Shown piece by piece: positions 59,775 to 64,000 of a stretch of 64,000 nt of DNA (the stretch's first letter is position 1; the number at the start of each line of letters is the position of its first letter). The stretch is from Girardinichthys multiradiatus. Lineage: Eukaryota > Chordata > Actinopteri > Cyprinodontiformes > Goodeidae. The stretch covers positions 52,037,496 through 52,101,495 of the forward strand of contig NC_061805.1 of NCBI RefSeq assembly GCF_021462225.1. Direction: 5' to 3'. A program made the position numbers and the translations under genes. Under the pieces are notes generated by a model. That model searched no databases. It saw nothing but the letters and a program-made list of their open reading frames with translations, and had not been told where the DNA came from.

Positions 59775-61697
59775 AAGCTCCGCCAAAGAGGACTTCGTAC
59801 ACCACTGCCTTCAATCCATCTGGCAAATGTCCGCTCTCTAAGTAACAAGATGGACGAGCTGCTTCTTCTCACCGGTAAAAACTGAGACCTCCGTGGATCA
59901 GCGGTTCTCTGCTTCACCGAGACATGGCTGAGTGGAAACATCCCGGACCGAGCACTGCTGATGCCGGACTTCCAGCTGTTCAGAGCGGATCGCAGCGTGG
60001 AGCTATCGGGGAAGAAGAGAGGAGGTGGAATCTGCTTTTATATAAATGAAGGTTGATGCAGAGACGTAAAAGTGCTGGAGAAACATGTAGTCCTGATCTG
60101 GAGTCATTTTCTATAATCTGTAAACCGTTTTATTCACTGAGAGAGTTTTCCTCGTTTATAATAATCAGCTCATATTTTCCACCTCATGGCTGCACTTCTG
60201 CTGCTGAAAAACATCTCGCTGAGATGATTACAGACCTGGAGAAAAAATACACGGACTCTTTCATCATAATACTGGGAGATTTTAACAGAACAAACCTCTC
60301 AAATGAACTCCCCAAATACAGACAGCATATTAAGTGTCCCACCAGAGATAAAAACACACTGGACCATTGTTACACAGCTTTAAAGGACTCATATCATGCT
60401 GTTACCAGGGCTGCTCTGGGTTTTTCAGATCATTATCTAATCCACCTCATCCCAACCTACAGACAGAGACTAAGAGCTTCCAAACCCAAGGTTCACACTG
60501 TTAAGAAGTGGACTGAGGAATCAAAGCAGATGCTACAGGCCTGCTTTGAATACACAGACTGGACTGTTTTTGAAACTTCAGCCACTGACTTAAACCAACT
60601 AACTGATGTGGTGACATCATACATCAGTTTCTGTGAGGACATGTGTGTGCAGACCAAGACCTTCTGACCCTTTGGGAACAACAAGCCATGGTTTACTCCA
60701 CACCTCAGGAATCTGCGCAGGGAAAAGGAAGAAGCTCACAGCAGTGGAGATTGGGCGTGGTACAGGCAGGCCAGGAACAAACTAACAAAGGAGATCAAAA
60801 CAGCTAAGAGAAGCTACAGTGAGAAGCTGAAGAACAACCTTTCTACTGGTGATACTTCAGCTGTATGGACTGGTCTGAGAAACCTGACTGCCTACAGGAG
60901 CCCCTCCACCCATCCTGAACAGAGTCGTCTCCTGGCCAACCGTCTGAATGGCTTCTACTGCAGACATGACAAGAAGCCATTCACACCTCAAATCATCTCC
61001 TCTACATCCCATTCAGGAACAAATTCTTCCCATAAAACAACCAACCCCCTACCTTCAGATCTTCTGCCTGCACTAAAGATCTCTGAGGAAGATGTAAACA
61101 GGCTCTTTCAGCGCATGAAAACAAAGAAAGCTGGAGGACCTGATAACGTCTCCCCATCATGTCTGAAAGCCTGTGCAAATCAACTCGCTCCGATCTTCAC
61201 AAGGATCTTCAACAAATCACTGGAGAAATGTGAGGTCCCCTCCTGCCTCAAACGATCCACCATCATCCCGGTTCCCCAGAAACCCACCATCCTAGGATTA
61301 AATGACTACAGGCCTGTAGTCCTGACGTCTGTGGTCATGAAATCCTTTGAGCAGCTGGTGTTGAAGCACCTGAAAGACATCACAGGCCCCCTGCTGGACC
61401 TCCTGCAGTTTGGTTACCGAGCAAACAGGTCAGCAGATGATGCTGTTAACTTAGGTCTACACTTCATCCTGCAACACCTCGACCTTCCAGGGACGTACGC
61501 CAGGATCCTGTTTGTAGACTTCAGCTCCACCTTCAACACCATCATACCAGACATCCTCCACCAGAAGCTCACCCAGCTCAACGTCCCAGCCTCCACCTGT
61601 CAGTGGATCAACAGCTTCCTGACGGACCGACAGCAGCAGGTGAGACTGGGGAGCATCTTCTCCTGATCCAGATCAATAAGTACTGGTGCCCCCCAGG
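59775..61697 (+). mobile_element. Rex1/CR1-like LINE, endonuclease plus half of RT, interrupted
   Basis: Endonuclease blocks: LANVRSLSNKMDELLLL (59820-59870), CFTETWLSGNIPD (59910-59950) and ILGDFNRTNLSN (60270-60305). RT begins KTKKAGGPDNVSPSCLK (61118-61168), then LNDYRPVVLTSVVMKSFEQL, FGYRANRSADDAV and ILFVDFSSTFNTIIP (about 61505-61550). It ends at TGAPQG (61685-61697), where the L2-like 3' end begins. The YADD catalytic block is absent. Frameshifts near 60050 and 60668 also disable it. Confidence 0.88.
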
Positions 61698-62215
61698 GTA
61701 AGGTAAGGTAAATTTATTTATATAGCGCCCTTCAGCAACGAGACACTCAAAGCGCTGGACATACAATTACAAAGCGAATAAACACAGATACAGACACAGA
61801 AAAACAAATCAAATGATAAAATCAAACAACAGAGGTAATTTAAAATAAAATAAAATAAAGAGAATAGAATGATGGACAATAAAATGAAAGGAAAATTGGA
61901 CTGAAAACGCAACTAATCATGCCTAGATGGCCTAGTCAAAGGCCACTCTAAACAAATAAGTTTTTAATCTTGATTTAAAGCAACTTAGGGTTTCTTTTCC
62001 AGTTTTCTTGGAGTTTATTCCAGATTAGTGGAGCATAAGAACTAAAAGCTGCTTCTCCATGTTTGGTTCTGGTTCTGGTTCTGCAGAGTAGATTTGAGCG
62101 AGAAGACCTGAGAGGTCTGGGTGGTTGATCCACTGACAACAAGTCTGTAATGTATTTTGGTGCTAAGCCATTCAGTGATTTCTAGACTAACAGAAGTATT
62201 TTAAAGTCAATCAGC
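61698..62215 (-). mobile_element. 3' end of the L2-type LINE (third copy)
   Basis: Starts with GGTAAGGTAAGGTAAATTTA, then TTTATATAGCGCCCTTCAGC, and shares its body with 26317-26800 and 11536-11990 (CCTAGTCAAAGGCCACTCTA, GATTAGTGGAGCATAAGAAC). A 5'-truncated antisense insertion directly abutting the RT of the preceding LINE. Confidence 0.85.
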
Positions 62216-64000
62216 AAAAACCTGCAGTATGGTTCTGTCATCCAGGAGCTAAAAGCAGCACACAGTGCACACGATGCTGCTGTTATCAGAACCACGGCCA
62301 GGACATCATATCAACACCATAAATTAATGTCTAAAATAAAGTTTGTTGTCATTTTAGCGTTATTTGCAGCTTACAGCTTTGCTGCGTCCATCGATTCCAT
62401 AAACAGAAGGAACTGACCCGTTAATCAGATGAAGTCTTTCAGTAAATCCTTCTTGATGCTGGAGGAGGTTGATGAAGAACTCGTCCTTAAAGTGGGGATT
62501 TCCCCACTGATGTGAGAACATTTCCATGAAAAATTAAATTTAACCAGGGACTGTGAAGAGGTTCTGATGCTGGGGGACGATGTTGTGAATCATGTGGGTT
62601 AATAGACCCAACAACCGAACCTAACTTATCATCTTGCAGTGTAGACATACTTGAGCTTAGACAACAAAATCGCAGCGAGAAATAAATATGCCGGATACAC
62701 AAAATTTATTTAGCTGTTCTGCAGCAAATACTGTGACGTAACAGTTGGAAAAATGTAACAGATGAGAGAGAAAACTGAACAGACTGAAAAACATTGCCCC
62801 AACACAGAATATAAAGGTTTCTACGCAGCACCTGGAGAGACTAAATTCAACTTTTCAGCCCTCAAAAAACAAAAATGTAAAGGCTAAAAGAGTGGACTTT
62901 GCAGGATATGTCCCCTTTAAGCCATTTCACTCTGAAAACATCTAACCTGAAGCTGGACAGGAAACAACCTGAAGAACAGCAGGTTTCTTTGAGTTTTATC
63001 ACCAGAAGGAGAATTTATAGCAAATAAAAACATTACTGACTACAGCTTTAATGACTTTTATTGCGTCATATCAACATTGGATTTCTTTTCACTGCTCCTC
63101 CATAAAGGTCAGAATTATAGACCGTCCACCTAAGCAGTGGACAATAAACCTATTGTCTGTGGATGAAAGTATCTTCAGGCATTTATCAGACAGTATTGAA
63201 AGTAATACCACTGTAGGTAGAATGTTAGGATTTGTGTTGATCTAAGTTCTAAAACTTTTGTTCGTAGGTTTGGTTTCAGATCAATCAGCGACTGTTTGGA
63301 CTCTGTTGGTGTCAAGCAGAGACAGCTTTCTGTACTTCAACTGCACCGACTGATTGTTTGCCTTAATAATAAAAAAGAAGAGGAGAACTTTGGTCTTTAG
63401 TTCTCTGAAATACAGCAACTTTCAAACCTGTGCTGTAAGGAGATGTGAAGAATGTGGAGATTAGATGAGAACTGAGCTGCAGAGACATTAACTTCTGTCC
63501 TGCTTCAACATCTGCCTCCAAGAACATAGCCAGAAGCAGTGGTTTACTACAGAAACCTAAATGCATTACATTTGTTTTGAGTTTTTACATGAAGTTACAG
63601 CCAATCAGTGATCAGGGTATCAGTGTGTTTGAATTTTCTACCAGCGTGTCTGAAAGAGACGGAGCCCCACTGAAGGGGACGCTCGCTTTGTTTGACAGCA
63701 CGTTGCGGGTAGAAAAAGCTTTTTGGGATCAGTTTTGTCATGTGAACAGAAACAACCAATGACCTCTGACTCAACATGGCTCACTTCAAATTAAAAGCTC
63801 CAGATTGTTCCGTGAGGTTAAAAACAAAAGAAGAACAACCTGATTCAGTCTGAAGTTGGTCATTTATTCCAAACATGACTGTGTTTTATTGTCAGAGAGC
63901 AACTGTACCTCCATCCGACCTGGCAGCCCAGACTCAGGTCTCTGCAGAGTGGTGAGGACTGCAGAGAAGATCTCATCCATCCATTTATCCAACCCCTTCA
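62216..64000. other. No recognised gene to window end
   Basis: Short open frames (for example 63577-63762) have no splice or motif support. The older LINE does not visibly resume after 62215. The last bases (CCATCCATTTATCCAACCCC) look like the start of another common teleost repeat. Confidence 0.35.

Noticed and set aside
63577..63762. 61-residue + strand frame near the window end
   Set aside because: No acceptor/donor logic, no motif, ordinary composition.

Overview
The window is nuclear DNA of a ray-finned fish, most likely a percomorph teleost. The evidence is small genes with GT-AG introns, AATAAA polyadenylation signals, long introns packed with typical teleost L2/Rex-type LINEs, Tc1, Harbinger and hAT relics, and kilobase-scale minisatellites. 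I cannot name the species from sequence alone.

Left third (1-22 kb), compact genes among repeats. Two terminal exons of a FAM240-family gene (+, 53-6592). A complete six-coding-exon nudt18 Nudix hydrolase (-, 7473-9207). A head-to-head promoter near 11.05-11.35 kb, with the single-coding-exon sdhaf1 (+, 16199-16447) as the likely + strand partner. A three-exon gene for a 106-residue protein I do not recognise (+, 18406-21397).

Middle (22-42 kb), the ercc6l (PICH) locus. Four coding exons (+, 22608-32125) encode about 1234 residues: N-terminal TPR, SNF2 ATPase, acidic tail with a polo-box docking motif, and C-terminal TPR. Intron 3 carries an antisense L2-type LINE. Downstream, on the opposite strand, lie three decayed and diverged copies of ercc6l exon 4 alone (41.3-39.8, 39.5-38.2 and 37.06-36.6 kb). 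Two of them have a greatly expanded glutamate-rich segment. I consider this family of inverted exon-4 copies the most unusual feature of the window. A PIF/Harbinger relic and a 20-bp minisatellite separate parent from copies.

Right third (42-64 kb), essentially gene-free. It holds a 5-kb composite minisatellite built from 18-bp and 11-bp units, and a 1.57-kb Tc1 element with long inverted repeats nested in an older Tc1-like relic. It also holds a solo LTR with a 4-bp target duplication, LINE, hAT and Tc1 relics, and one orphan candidate terminal exon (55902-56207). Nothing supports a bacterial-style operon, a CRISPR array or an rRNA gene.

The confident genes share no pathway: nudt18 is predicted to clean oxidised nucleotides, sdhaf1 assembles mitochondrial complex II, and ercc6l resolves ultrafine anaphase bridges. 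They look like ordinary housekeeping neighbours in a repeat-rich region.
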